A DNA stretch of 34,530 bases, taken from Pseudomonas fluorescens. Its GTDB lineage: Bacteria; Pseudomonadota; Gammaproteobacteria; Pseudomonadales; Pseudomonadaceae. The notes under the pieces are model-generated. The model searched no databases and had not been told where the DNA came from. It saw only the letters and a program-made list of their open reading frames with translations. Shown here in pieces: positions 7,323-15,610 of this stretch. Every line of letters begins with the position of its first letter. Positions within the stretch are counted from its first letter, which is position 1. The DNA lies in contig NZ_LVEJ01000020.1 of assembly GCF_001648775.1 (NCBI RefSeq), positions 1 through 34,530 on the forward strand, given 5' to 3'. The translations under genes and the position numbers were made by a program.

Positions 7323-8096
7323 ATGGCTACTGACACACGCAGCAGCACAACCCTCCCCGCACTCATGGCGCTCTGCCTGAGCGTTGGAGCGATGTTCAGC
7401 CTTACCACTCAAGCAGCCGAGGCACCGCAATCCATGACCACCCTGCAAACCACCGCAAAAGCCCTGTCGAGCAAACAACAGACGATTCCACTGATTGCTG
7501 CGTTCATGGCGACCAGCGACATGGCCAATCTCAACACGGCGCTCAACCAGACACTCGACGCCGGCCTGACCATCAGCGAAACCCGCGAAATTCTCGTGCA
7601 GCTCTACGCCTATGTGGGTTTCCCGCGCAGCCTCAATGCCTTGAACGAGCTGATGACGGTGGTGCAGGCGCGCAAACAACGCGGCATCGAAGATGCGCCG
7701 GGGCGTGAGCCGAGCCAGGCGATTCCAGTCGGGGATGAACTGCTGGCAGCTGGCACGGCGAATCAAACCAAGATCTCGGGCGCTCCGGTCAAAGGCCCGG
7801 TGTTCGAGTTCGCCCCAGTGATTAACCAGTTTTTGCAAACCCACCTGTTCGGCGACATCTTCGAGCGCGACAACCTCGACTGGCAAAGCCGTGAACTGGC
7901 CACTGTCGGCGCGCTGGCAGCGACGCCGGGCGTGGAATCGCAACTCCGCGCGCATATGGCGGCGAGCCTGCGCGTCGGGCTCAGCGCGGCACAGTTGGGC
8001 GAGGTCACTGAGCTGCTGAAAAAGCACGGTGATGCGCAAACCGCCGAACGTGCAAATGCGGCGCTGAAAGAGGCTTTGGCGGCTTCGAAACAATGA
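7323..8096 (+). CDS. secreted carboxymuconolactone decarboxylase/AhpD-like protein
   Basis: A 257-residue protein of the carboxymuconolactone decarboxylase/alkylhydroperoxidase-like fold, with two CMD repeats (about residues 60-140 and 170-245). A Sec signal peptide is evident (hydrophobic ALMALCLSVGAMF, cleavage near TTQAAEA), so it is probably periplasmic. No CxxC redox pair like that of AhpD is present, so a peroxidase role is not supported. I place the start at 7323 because the signal peptide should be near the N terminus. The better ribosome site, however, belongs to the ATG at 7185, from which the same frame begins as an aldo/keto reductase remnant; translation from there would give a 303-residue fusion with the signal buried inside. 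Substrate unknown. Confidence 0.8.
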   Translation: MATDTRSSTTLPALMALCLSVGAMFSLTTQAAEAPQSMTTLQTTAKALSSKQQTIPLIAAFMATSDMANLNTALNQTLDAGLTISETREILVQLYAYVGFPRSLNALNELMTVVQARKQRGIEDAPGREPSQAIPVGDELLAAGTANQTKISGAPVKGPVFEFAPVINQFLQTHLFGDIFERDNLDWQSRELATVGALAATPGVESQLRAHMAASLRVGLSAAQLGEVTELLKKHGDAQTAERANAALKEALAASKQ

Positions 8097-8227
8097 CCGG
8101 AAAATGGACCTGATATCGATTTCTCAAAGAAAATCGGCGTTCGGAGTTGTGGTGGATGCGCGGATCTACAAGCCCTGGCTTGCGATCAGCGTCCATACTA
8201 TGGTTTTTCAATCGTCGGGACACCGCC

Positions 8228-8896
8228 ATGCCCTCCCCCGAATCCAGCCTTTTGCAGAGCTGGCATGCCAACGCTGATGCCTGGATCGAAGTGATCCGCA
8301 GCGGCGCCATCGAAAGCCGTCAGCAGGTGACCGATCAAGCGATTCTGCTGGCGATCATGGGTCGCCAACCGCAGCGCGTGCTGGATCTGGGTTGCGGCGA
8401 AGGCTGGTTGTTGCGGGCGCTGGCGGATCGCGGGATTGATGCGGTCGGTGTGGATGGCGATGCGCGGCTGGTTGAAGCGGCGCGCGTGGCGGGGGCGGCG
8501 CGGGTGCATGTTGCGAGCTATGAAGCGCTGGTCGATGGCAAGGTCGACATCGGGCGAGACTATGACCTTATCTGCGCGAATTTCTCTTTGCTGCATCAGG
8601 ACATCATTCCGCTGCTGACCGCGATGAATGGCTTGCTGGGCCCCGGCGGCGCTTTGCTCATCCAGACGTTGCATCCATGGGCCGTCGCGGCAGGCGATTA
8701 TCAGGATGGCTGGCGCGAAGAGAGCTTTGCCGGGTTCAAAGGCCAGTGGCAGCCGATGCCGTGGTATTTCCGCACGTTGTCGAGCTGGATGAATGCGCTC
8801 GACATGGCCGGGTTCCAACTGGCCAGCTTACAAGAGCCACAACACCCGCAAAGTCCAGTGCCGCAGTCATTGCTGATGGTTGCCGAGCGCCGCTGA
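8228..8896 (+). CDS. class I SAM-dependent methyltransferase
   Basis: A 222-residue methyltransferase with a Rossmann fold. Motif I is VLDLGCGEGWLLRAL (about residues 51-65). Motif II with the acidic residue is VGVDGDARLV, and the later motif is DLICANFSLLHQ. No target-recognition domain is present, so the substrate is probably a small molecule, which one being unknown. I chose the ATG at 8228 (MPSPESS), although the frame is open from 8147. It stands alone between the CMD gene and the REPIN array. Confidence 0.88.
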   Translation: MPSPESSLLQSWHANADAWIEVIRSGAIESRQQVTDQAILLAIMGRQPQRVLDLGCGEGWLLRALADRGIDAVGVDGDARLVEAARVAGAARVHVASYEALVDGKVDIGRDYDLICANFSLLHQDIIPLLTAMNGLLGPGGALLIQTLHPWAVAAGDYQDGWREESFAGFKGQWQPMPWYFRTLSSWMNALDMAGFQLASLQEPQHPQSPVPQSLLMVAERR

Positions 8897-8919
8897 GATT
8901 TCAGTAACACCACCACACG

Positions 8920-9406
8920 GTGGGAGCGAGCTTGCTCGCGAAAGCGGTGTGTCAGGCAAAGCAGATTCCGACTGTGCCGACGCCTTCGCGAGCAAGCTCG
9001 CTCCCACAAGGTTTTGCGTTAACCAAATATCCAGGGAACGCTGCTGCCTACTGTGGGAGCGAGCCTGCTCGCGAAAGCGGTGTGTCAGGCAACATAGACT
9101 CCGACTGTGCTGACGCCTTCGCGAGCAGGCTCGCTCCCACAGGGTTTTGCGTTAACCAAATATCCAGGAAACGCTGCTGCCCATTGTGGGAGCGAGCTTG
9201 CTCGCGAAAGCGGTGTGTCAGGCAAAGCAAATTCCGACTGTGCCGACGCCTTCGCGAGCAAGCTCGCTCCCACAGGGTTTTGCGTTAACCAAATATCCAG
9301 GAAACGCTGCTGCCCATTGTGGGAGCGAGCCTGCTCGCGAAAGCGGTGTGTCAGGCAACGTAGACTCCGACTGTGCTGACGCCTTCGCGAGCAGGCTCGC
9401 TCCCAC
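8920..9406. repeat. tandem array of four REPINs
   Basis: Four 88-bp REPINs start at 8920, 9053, 9186 and 9319, an exact 133-bp period. They are joined by 45-bp linkers containing GCGTTAACCAAATATCCAGG; linkers two and three are identical. Units 1 and 3 carry the AGCTTGCTCGC arm and a GCAAAGCA spacer; units 2 and 4 carry the AGCCTGCTCGC arm and a GCAACRTAGA spacer. The order A-B-A-B shows that a 266-bp pair was duplicated as a block. The array fills the space after the methyltransferase gene and ends six bases before the stop codon of the minus-strand membrane protein gene. Confidence 0.95.
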
Positions 9407-9411
9407 AGGGA

Positions 9412-9663
9412 TTATGCAGTTTGCGGGATCATCTGCGTGTCATGGATGCGGTATTGCGCCAGCAGGCGCATGACGTAGCCGATCTTGATCAGGGTCGGGC
9501 CGAGGATGGTCAGGGCGTGCATCGCCACCAGCAGTGCAATCGGCATCTGGCCATTGTAGAGGTAGGCTCCGTAGATGCCCGCCATTAACATCACCAAGCC
9601 GGCGACGAGGACTTTGCTCGACAGGTGCAGAACGTTCAGCGGGCTTTCGAAGAAGGTGAACAT
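9412..9663 (-). CDS. small inner-membrane protein, possibly PpyR-like
   Basis: An 83-residue protein with two hydrophobic segments (about residues 18-36, VLVAGLVMLMAGIYGAYL, and 42-65, IALLVAMHALTILGP), so probably a two-pass inner-membrane protein. It resembles small Pseudomonas proteins annotated transmembrane sensor/regulator PpyR, but I recall that only loosely. No catalytic motif is seen. The ribosome site is GGAG, shortly before the ATG. Its 3' end abuts the REPIN array. The upstream region holds two similar GTCAA-type palindromes that may be operator sites. Confidence 0.7.
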   Translation of the reverse strand: MFTFFESPLNVLHLSSKVLVAGLVMLMAGIYGAYLYNGQMPIALLVAMHALTILGPTLIKIGYVMRLLAQYRIHDTQMIPQTA

Positions 9664-9761
9664 GGTGGCGTACTCCTGAGCGATTCAGTGTGTACGCTAG
9701 TTAGTTCAATTCTCATGCCAGAATTTCCAGCCAATAAAATCAACAGGTTGCGACCCATCGA

Positions 9762-9797
9762 GTCAATTTGACACAAGAAAAACGATGTCACTTTGAC
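9762..9797 (-). promoter_or_regulatory. pair of GTCAA-N-TTGAC operator-like sites
   Basis: GTCAATTTGAC at 9762-9772 is a perfect five-base inverted repeat, and GTCACTTTGAC at 9787-9797 is a near copy. They lie in direct repeat 25 bases apart within TCANTTTGACNCAA. They are about 100 bases upstream of the small membrane protein gene and 155 bases upstream of the sigma factor gene. I do not recognise the regulator. Confidence 0.4.
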
Positions 9798-9855
9798 TCA
9801 ACATGATGTCATTAGGACTACAAAGCATCTCCCGCAGGCGTGACGCCACCTAAAA

Positions 9856-9874
9856 GCAAACCAATATCATTTGC
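9856..9874 (+). promoter_or_regulatory. candidate Fur box
   Basis: GCAAACCAATATCATTTGC matches the 19-base Fur consensus at 11 of 19 positions by hand alignment and has inverted GCAAA/TTTGC ends. It lies 78 bases upstream of the FecI-type sigma gene, where iron-dependent repression is expected for this family. Confidence 0.4.
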
Positions 9875-9951
9875 ACACCCTCCTTCCATTTGCTTTAATC
9901 GCGACCAATTCCTATTTAGGCCGGTAACGGTCGCCCTGGACGCTTGCGCTG

Positions 9952-10476
9952 ATGACCGTCGCCAATGCCTCGCTCGTGGAAAATCTCTACCTCAGCCACC
10001 ATCGTTGGCTGCACGAGCTATTGCGTCGACGCCTGAGCAACGCGATGGATGCCGCCGACCTCGCCCACGACACCTTTATCCGTGTGCTTAAACGCCCGCA
10101 GTCCTTCAATGGCGAAGTTCACGAGCGCTCCCATCTGGCGACCATCGCCCGGGGTTTGTGCGTCGATCACTGGCGCCGTCGCCAGCTGGAACAGACTTGG
10201 CTGGAGACCCTCGCCAGCCGTCCACCCGCTGTGCAGCCGTCGCCCGAGCAAAGGGCGATCATCATAGAAACCCTGCACGAAGTGGACGCCATGCTCCAGC
10301 GCCTGCCGCAACGGGTCAGCGAGGCGTTCATCCTCGCCCAGCTGCACGGCATGCCGTACAAGCAGATCGCCGAACAGATTGGCGTCAGCGAGCGGATGAT
10401 CAAGAAGTATCTGGCGCAGGCGATGATGCATTGCGCGATTCTCGAAGCTGAACTCGACGGGTTGCTGATTGAGTAA
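9952..10476 (+). CDS. FecI-family ECF sigma factor
   Basis: A 174-residue ECF sigma factor of the iron-starvation (FecI) type. Region 2 is at about residues 10-75, with DAADLAHDTFIRVLK, and region 4 at about 110-165, with the helix-turn-helix MPYKQIAEQIGVSERMIKKY. It should direct RNA polymerase to the receptor gene downstream once the receptor binds its siderophore. The following fecR-type gene overlaps its 3' end, so the two are coupled. A candidate Fur site lies upstream. The ATG at 9952 has only a weak ribosome site. Confidence 0.94.
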   Translation: MTVANASLVENLYLSHHRWLHELLRRRLSNAMDAADLAHDTFIRVLKRPQSFNGEVHERSHLATIARGLCVDHWRRRQLEQTWLETLASRPPAVQPSPEQRAIIIETLHEVDAMLQRLPQRVSEAFILAQLHGMPYKQIAEQIGVSERMIKKYLAQAMMHCAILEAELDGLLIE

Positions 10477-11446
10477 TCCGGTGAATACGCTCAGCCACGC
10501 CAGCCTTGAGCAGGCGGCCAACTGGTACGTGCAATTGCATGACGAACAGGTCGCCGAGGCTGAGCGGCTGCGTTGGCAGGCGTGGCTGGCGCAAAGCCCC
10601 GAGCATCAGGCGGCGTGGCGTTATGTCGAGCGCGTCGGCCAGCGTTTTGCACCATTGCAAAACGAAAGCGAAGCCGTCAGCCACACCCTACGCAACAGCG
10701 CGCGCACTTCGATCAGCCGCCGTCAGTCGCTCAAGGGTTTGCTGATTCTCGCGGCCACCGGGCTGGCCGGCTGGGCAGTCGGGCGCAATACACCGTTGCT
10801 GGACTCGATCGAACGCTTGAACGCCGACCTCTCCACCGGCACCGGGGAAACCCGCGAAGCCACGTTGAGCGATGGCAGCCGCATCTGGCTCAACGCCTTG
10901 AGCGCATTGAATGTGCGTTTCGATGCCCGCCAGCGCTTGTTGCAGCTGCGCGCTGGCGAAGTGCTGATCGACACCGCGAAAGACTTCGGTCGTGCCTTTT
11001 GGGTCGAGACCGAACAGGGCCGGATGCAGGCGCTGGGTACGCGTTTCAGCGTGCGCCAGAATGATCGCAGTACGGTGCTGAATGTCTACGAGGGCGCCGT
11101 CGAAGCCAGTAATCGCCAGGGTGAAAGCCAAGTGGTGCAAGCCGGACAGCAATTGGTGTTCAGCGCTGGCCGCTTGAACACACCGACCGTGGCGGATCCC
11201 TCCCGCGAAGCCTGGCGTCGCGGCGTGTTGCTGGCCGATAACCTGCCGCTGGGCGAACTGATCGAAGAACTCAGCCGTTATCGCCCGGGGCATCTGCATT
11301 GTGATCCGGCGGTGGCGAACTTGTCGGTGATGGGTTCGTTTCCGCTCAAGGACACCGATCAGGCCTTGCGTCTGCTGGAAGCGGCGCTGCCAATCCGCAT
11401 CGACAAAACCTTCAACTGGTGGGTCAGTGTCGGGCCGAAAGCCTGA
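10469..11446 (+). CDS. FecR-family anti-sigma regulator
   Basis: A 325-residue inner-membrane sigma regulator. The cytoplasmic N-terminal DUF4880-type domain (LEQAANWYVQLHDEQ...HQAAWRYVERV, residues 8-55) binds the sigma factor. A single membrane segment follows at about residues 88-107 (LLILAATGLAGWAVG). The periplasmic FecR domain (about 115-215) contains REATLSDGSRIWLNA, and the C-terminal STN-like domain (about 245-320) contacts the receptor plug extension. Translation may start at TTG 10469, overlapping the sigma gene stop, or at GTG 10481; I cannot decide between them. The organisation sigma-FecR-receptor is the classic cell-surface signalling cassette. Confidence 0.93.
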   Translation: MSNPVNTLSHASLEQAANWYVQLHDEQVAEAERLRWQAWLAQSPEHQAAWRYVERVGQRFAPLQNESEAVSHTLRNSARTSISRRQSLKGLLILAATGLAGWAVGRNTPLLDSIERLNADLSTGTGETREATLSDGSRIWLNALSALNVRFDARQRLLQLRAGEVLIDTAKDFGRAFWVETEQGRMQALGTRFSVRQNDRSTVLNVYEGAVEASNRQGESQVVQAGQQLVFSAGRLNTPTVADPSREAWRRGVLLADNLPLGELIEELSRYRPGHLHCDPAVANLSVMGSFPLKDTDQALRLLEAALPIRIDKTFNWWVSVGPKA

Positions 11447-11533
11447 AGATTTTCATATCACGGTTCCCTTTTCACTGATTCATTCGGTTAACCCTCAGCA
11501 GCCCTCATTTCGTTGATCGCCTTCGGGAACTCC

Positions 11534-13954
11534 ATGTTGCGCGCCACCCTCGCCCGCTATCGTTTTGCTCTGGCCATGACATCCGCCGTGCCGGGGTTGT
11601 GCGTGTCGATGGCGCTGGCAGATGTGCAGAAGCAGCATTACGCAGTGGCTCCCGGCTCATTGGTCACAGTGCTCAACCACTTTGCCGAGCAGAGTGGCGT
11701 GTTCATCGCCGGGCACAATGATCTGGCGGCAGACAAACGCAGCGCCGGTCTGAGCGGTGATTACACCCCGCAACAGGCCTTGCAAATCCTCCTCGAGGGC
11801 AGCGGCCTGCAAGCGCAGCGCCTGAGCGGCGGCGGTTATGTCCTGCGTAACACCGCTTCCGCAGATCCATTGCAACTGGACACCACCACCATCAGCGGCA
11901 AAACCCTCGGCGCCATCACCGAAGACACGCACGCCTACACCACCGGCGTCAGCGCCTCCGCCACCGGCCTGCCGCTGTCTCTGCGCGACACCCCGCAATC
12001 GGTCACGGTGATCACCCGCCAGCAACTCGACGATCAGGGCGCCAACGGCATTGCCGACGTCCTGCGCCGCGCGCCGGGCATCAGCGTGCAGAACTACGAC
12101 AGCGAGCGTTGGGAGTTTTCCAGCCGTGGCGCGCCGATCACCAATTTCCAGTACGACGGGGTCAACACCGACTACGACGGCGTCTACGACTACGGCACCA
12201 CCAGCACCGACATGGCGACCTTCGACCGCGTCGAAATCATCAAGGGCGCCACAGGATTGATGACCGGTTCGGGCGATCCGTCGGCCACGGTCAACCTGAT
12301 CCGCAAACGCCCGACGCCCGCATTCAAAGCTTCGCTCAGCGGCAGCGTTGGTTCATGGGACAACTACCGCAGCGAATTCGACATCGCAGGGCCGCTGAAC
12401 GACAACCTGCGCGCGCGCTTCGTCGGCGTCCATCAAGAGCGCAGCGCCTACGCCGATCACTACCAGAACAGCAAGGACATCGCCTACGCCATCGTCGAAG
12501 CCGACCTGACCCCGGACACTCTGCTGACGCTGGGTTTCGACCAACAAAACACCCGCTCACGCGGTGCCACCTGGACCGGTTTTCCGATGTTCTACAGCGA
12601 CGGCTCGCGGACGAATTTCTCGCGCTCGTTCAACCCGGCAACCGACTGGAGCCGCCGCGACTTCACCAACCAGACGTTGTTCGCCGCCCTCACCCGGCAA
12701 CTGCAGAATGACTGGGTTTTGAAGCTCAGCTACGACCGCAAACACCGCGAGCACGACACCCTGCTCGGCTCGGCCAGCGGCGGCAATCCAGACCCGCTGA
12801 GCGGCGATGGCATGTTCCTTTACATGGGCAAATTCAAGGGTGACGAGGTGCAGGACAACCTCGATCTCAACCTCGGTGGGCCATTCAACCTGTTCGGTCG
12901 CGAGCATCAGTTGCTCGTCGGTTTCCTGTCGATGAACACCCGCCAGGACAACCCGGTCTACGGCTCGGTGTATCCACCGCTGAACGCCAGCATCTTCGAC
13001 TGGCACGGCGAGTTCGCCAAACCTGATATCCCGCAGATCGGCACCGACGCCATCAACCAGCGCCAGACCGGCGCGTACCTCTCGACACGCTTCAAGGCCA
13101 GCGATGATCTGGCGCTGATCCTCGGCGGCCGCGTGAGCGATTTCAGCGCCAGCGACCACCTTGATTACAGCGACCCGAACACCGCCAATGTACGCGATGG
13201 CTATCGCCAGACCGGGGTGATCACGCCATACGCCGGCGCGGTCTATGACCTCGATGACAACTATTCGCTGTACAGCAGTTACACGCGCATTTATCAGCCG
13301 CAATTGAGCAAGGACGCCGCGCGCCAAGTGCTCGACCCGGTGCAAGGCGACAGTTATGAAGCGGGGATAAAAGCTGAATACTTCGACGGTCGGCTCAACG
13401 CCAGTTTGGCCGTGTTCCGCATCGAGCAGGACAACATCGCCGAGCAGGTCAGCGGCTTCGCCAATCAGGCGGTGTACCGCGCCGTGCAAGGCGCGACGAC
13501 CAAGGGTTTCGAGTTCGAACTGGCCGGTGAAATCGCCGAAGGCTGGAACCTCTCCGCCGGCTACGCCTACAACCACACCCGCGACACCAAAGGGGACCCG
13601 GTTTACGCCTCGATTCTGCAAACCACCGCGCCCGAGCAATTGGTCCGGGTGTTCAGCAGCTATCGCCTGCCGGGTGCCTGGCAGAACCTCACCCTGGGCG
13701 GCGGCGTCAGTTGGCAGAGCGAATTCTTCGGTAACGTGTTCCAGCCCGGCAGCGAGCAGAATGTGCGCATCACACAGGACAGTTACTACTTGGTCGACGC
13801 GATGGCGCGCTACCGTTTCAACGAACACCTGAGCACTTCGCTCAACATCAAGAACCTCTTCGACAAGACCTACTACACCGGCCTGGGCAACTTCGGCACC
13901 GGTTTCTACGGCGAGCCGCGCAGCCTGCAATTGACCGCGCGCTGGGATTTCTGA
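11534..13954 (+). CDS. TonB-dependent siderophore receptor with signalling domain (transducer)
   Basis: An outer-membrane receptor of 806 residues. After a signal peptide ending near SMALA comes a secretin/TonB short N-terminal signalling domain (about residues 33-115, HYAVAPGSLVTVLNHFAEQSG ... LLEGSGL), which talks to FecR. A TonB-box region near DTTTISG follows, then the plug (LRDTPQSVTVITRQQL to VNLIRKRPTP) and a 22-strand barrel ending in the canonical terminal phenylalanine (TARWDF). The FpvA/FoxA/FhuE-like sequence implies an iron-siderophore ligand, probably a ferrioxamine-, ferrichrome- or pyoverdine-type xenosiderophore; the exact ligand cannot be read from sequence. I prefer the ATG at 11534, although a TTG at 11513 is in frame. 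Expression should depend on the sigma factor two genes upstream. Confidence 0.93.
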   Translation: MLRATLARYRFALAMTSAVPGLCVSMALADVQKQHYAVAPGSLVTVLNHFAEQSGVFIAGHNDLAADKRSAGLSGDYTPQQALQILLEGSGLQAQRLSGGGYVLRNTASADPLQLDTTTISGKTLGAITEDTHAYTTGVSASATGLPLSLRDTPQSVTVITRQQLDDQGANGIADVLRRAPGISVQNYDSERWEFSSRGAPITNFQYDGVNTDYDGVYDYGTTSTDMATFDRVEIIKGATGLMTGSGDPSATVNLIRKRPTPAFKASLSGSVGSWDNYRSEFDIAGPLNDNLRARFVGVHQERSAYADHYQNSKDIAYAIVEADLTPDTLLTLGFDQQNTRSRGATWTGFPMFYSDGSRTNFSRSFNPATDWSRRDFTNQTLFAALTRQLQNDWVLKLSYDRKHREHDTLLGSASGGNPDPLSGDGMFLYMGKFKGDEVQDNLDLNLGGPFNLFGREHQLLVGFLSMNTRQDNPVYGSVYPPLNASIFDWHGEFAKPDIPQIGTDAINQRQTGAYLSTRFKASDDLALILGGRVSDFSASDHLDYSDPNTANVRDGYRQTGVITPYAGAVYDLDDNYSLYSSYTRIYQPQLSKDAARQVLDPVQGDSYEAGIKAEYFDGRLNASLAVFRIEQDNIAEQVSGFANQAVYRAVQGATTKGFEFELAGEIAEGWNLSAGYAYNHTRDTKGDPVYASILQTTAPEQLVRVFSSYRLPGAWQNLTLGGGVSWQSEFFGNVFQPGSEQNVRITQDSYYLVDAMARYRFNEHLSTSLNIKNLFDKTYYTGLGNFGTGFYGEPRSLQLTARWDF

Positions 13955-14045
13955 CGCGCAACTTGTCGATCTACGGCACCGGCAATCGACCAAGGACTGA
14001 CTACGCTGTAAATCCTGCGTGTCTAACCTGCCGAGGACGACTGCC

Positions 14046-14549
14046 ATGCAACGCTTTCAGAAACTCACGCCCTGCCTGTGGTTCGACGATCAGGCCGAAG
14101 CTGCGGCGAAGTTCTATTGCTCGATCTTCGACCATTCGAAAATCACCGGCCTGACCCACTACAGCAAGGTCGGCCAGGAATTTCACGGCAAGCCGGAAGG
14201 TGCGGTGATGACCGTCAGTTTCGAGCTCGATGGCCAGACCTTCACCGGGCTCAACGGTGGGCCAATGTTCAAATTCAGCGAGGCGATCTCGTTTCAGGTC
14301 AACTGCCAGAATCAGGAAGAAGTCGACCATTTCTGGGGCAACCTGTCCGAGGGTGGCCCCGTCGAAGCCCAGCAATGTGGCTGGCTCAAAGACAAGTTCG
14401 GCGTGTCGTGGCAAATCGTGCCGGTGGCGTTCATGCACATGATGCAGGACGCCGACACCAGCAAATCACAACGCGCGATGCAGGCGATGTTCACCATGAA
14501 AAAACTCGACATTGCCGAACTCGAACGGGCCTTTGCCGGCCAGAGCTAA
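14046..14549 (+). CDS. PhnB-type VOC family protein
   Basis: A 167-residue protein of the vicinal oxygen chelate fold, PhnB/DUF (3-demethylubiquinone-9 methyltransferase-like) subgroup. The N-terminal LTPCLWFDDQAEAAAKFYCSIF and the GGPMFKFSEAISFQV strand are typical. The C-terminal KDKFGVSWQIVP is the family hallmark. The old methyltransferase label has no basis in its fold, and no enzyme activity can be assigned. The cytoplasmic product is encoded 34 bases upstream of the AraC regulator gene on the same strand, so the two may be co-transcribed. The ATG at 14046 follows a purine-rich GAGGACGACTGCC ribosome site. Confidence 0.9.
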   Translation: MQRFQKLTPCLWFDDQAEAAAKFYCSIFDHSKITGLTHYSKVGQEFHGKPEGAVMTVSFELDGQTFTGLNGGPMFKFSEAISFQVNCQNQEEVDHFWGNLSEGGPVEAQQCGWLKDKFGVSWQIVPVAFMHMMQDADTSKSQRAMQAMFTMKKLDIAELERAFAGQS

Positions 14550-14583
14550 TACACTGGCGCCCTGGCCTGCCGGGAATACAACA

Positions 14584-15417
14584 ATGAAACACGTTGCCGC
14601 CAAAAACCCTGAAAAAGCCCCGCGTTTCTGGCGCGACGCGGCGCTGCCATTCATTGAAGCGCGGGCCATCGCCGATGGCCGCGAGGTCTGCTACGCCCGG
14701 CATTCCCATGCGCACTTTTCCATTGGCGCGATCACCGCCGGGCGCAGCACGTATGTGCATGAGCAAGCACAGTTCGAAGTCGTGGCAGGCACCGTGGTGC
14801 TGATGAATCCCGGTGATGTGCATGCGTGCAATCCGATCGATGATCAGCCTTGGTCGTACGTGATGCTGTACGTCGAAACGCCGTGGCTGACGGATTTGCA
14901 GCATCAACTGGGCTTCGCCAGTGACCTTGAGTTTCGGCGGTTTTGCGACACGCATCTGCAGGACCCAGGATTGTTTCGCGACCTGATCGCGCTTTACGAC
15001 GTATTGGTCGACGAGCAACAGGATGTCTTGCGCAAACAAAGCGCGGCAGTGGAATTCTTCAGCGACCTGCAACTGCGCCTCAACCCTGCCGGCCCGTCCT
15101 TGCGCGAGCCAAATTTCAAACTTGAACGCGCCGCCGACTTCATCCGCGCGCATTGCACCGAGGTGCTCAACCTCGACGACATCTGTGCGGCGGCACAACT
15201 GTCACCGTCCTACCTGATCCGCGCCTTCAAACAGCATTACGGCATGACGCCCCACGCTTTTGTGGTCAACCAACGCATCCAGTTCGCCCGCGAGCGTTTG
15301 CGCAGCGGGCAGTTGATTGCCGACGTAGCGCTTGAAGCCGGGTTTGCCGATCAGGCGCATTTTCAGCGGGCGTTCAAGCAGCATCTGGCGGCGACGCCGG
15401 GGCAATATCGCGGCTGA
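14584..15417 (+). CDS. AraC family transcriptional regulator
   Basis: A 277-residue regulator with an N-terminal cupin sensor domain (about residues 20-160; HSHAHFSIGAITAGRS, then MNPGDVHACNP) and a C-terminal pair of helix-turn-helix motifs (about 185-277). The first is LNLDDICAAAQLSPSYLIRAFKQHYGMTPHAF, the second IADVALEAGFADQAHFQRAFKQHLAATPGQYRG. This layout fits the AraC regulators of LysE-type exporters and amino-acid or aromatic catabolism, but the effector and targets are unknown. The ATG at 14584 was chosen over earlier in-frame codons because it begins where conserved sequence begins and avoids overlap with the VOC gene. Confidence 0.92.
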   Translation: MKHVAAKNPEKAPRFWRDAALPFIEARAIADGREVCYARHSHAHFSIGAITAGRSTYVHEQAQFEVVAGTVVLMNPGDVHACNPIDDQPWSYVMLYVETPWLTDLQHQLGFASDLEFRRFCDTHLQDPGLFRDLIALYDVLVDEQQDVLRKQSAAVEFFSDLQLRLNPAGPSLREPNFKLERAADFIRAHCTEVLNLDDICAAAQLSPSYLIRAFKQHYGMTPHAFVVNQRIQFARERLRSGQLIADVALEAGFADQAHFQRAFKQHLAATPGQYRG

Positions 15418-15447
15418 CACCTCATCTGAAACTCAACACTGTCCCCT

Positions 15448-15535
15448 GTGGGAGCGAGCCTGCTCGCGAATGCGTTGGTTCAGTCAGTTCATTCATCGAC
15501 TGATACACCGCTTTCGCGAGCAAGCTCGCTCCCAC
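15448..15535. repeat. REPIN
   Basis: An 88-base inverted REP pair between the AraC gene and the ArsR-type gene. The left arm is the AGCCTGC variant and the right arm the AGCTTGC complement, so the two arms are not of the same subtype. Confidence 0.92.
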
Positions 15536-15576
15536 AGGGGTCAGAGTGATTGCCTGATCGGTCTCACATTCAGATA

Positions 15577-15604
15577 TTGACATATCGGTAAATTCCGATA
15601 TCTT
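15577..15604 (+). promoter_or_regulatory. promoter and operator O1 of the ArsR-type gene
   Basis: A perfect -35 TTGACA (15577-15582) and a -10-like TATCTT (15599-15604) are 16 bases apart. The spacer is filled by ATATCGGTAAATTCCGATAT (15582-15601), an inverted repeat with seven-base arms. Binding here would block RNA polymerase. The predicted start site falls on or next to the ATG at 15611, and there is no ribosome site, so the transcript may be leaderless. Confidence 0.7.
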
Positions 15605-15610
15605 CGCGGC

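Noticed and set aside
8920..9406. CRISPR-like appearance of the repeat array
   Set aside because: The units are palindromic REP pairs with near-identical spacers, a 133-base period and no cas genes, so this is a REPIN array.
8880..9473. Several short open frames reading MGASLLAKA or SRAGSLPQG
   Set aside because: They are translations of the REP palindromes themselves and occur wherever REPs occur.
12557..14047. Minus-strand open frame of about 496 codons opposite the TonB receptor
   Set aside because: The plus strand encodes a full receptor with plug, barrel and terminal phenylalanine. The antisense frame has no recognisable domain and reflects third-position GC bias.
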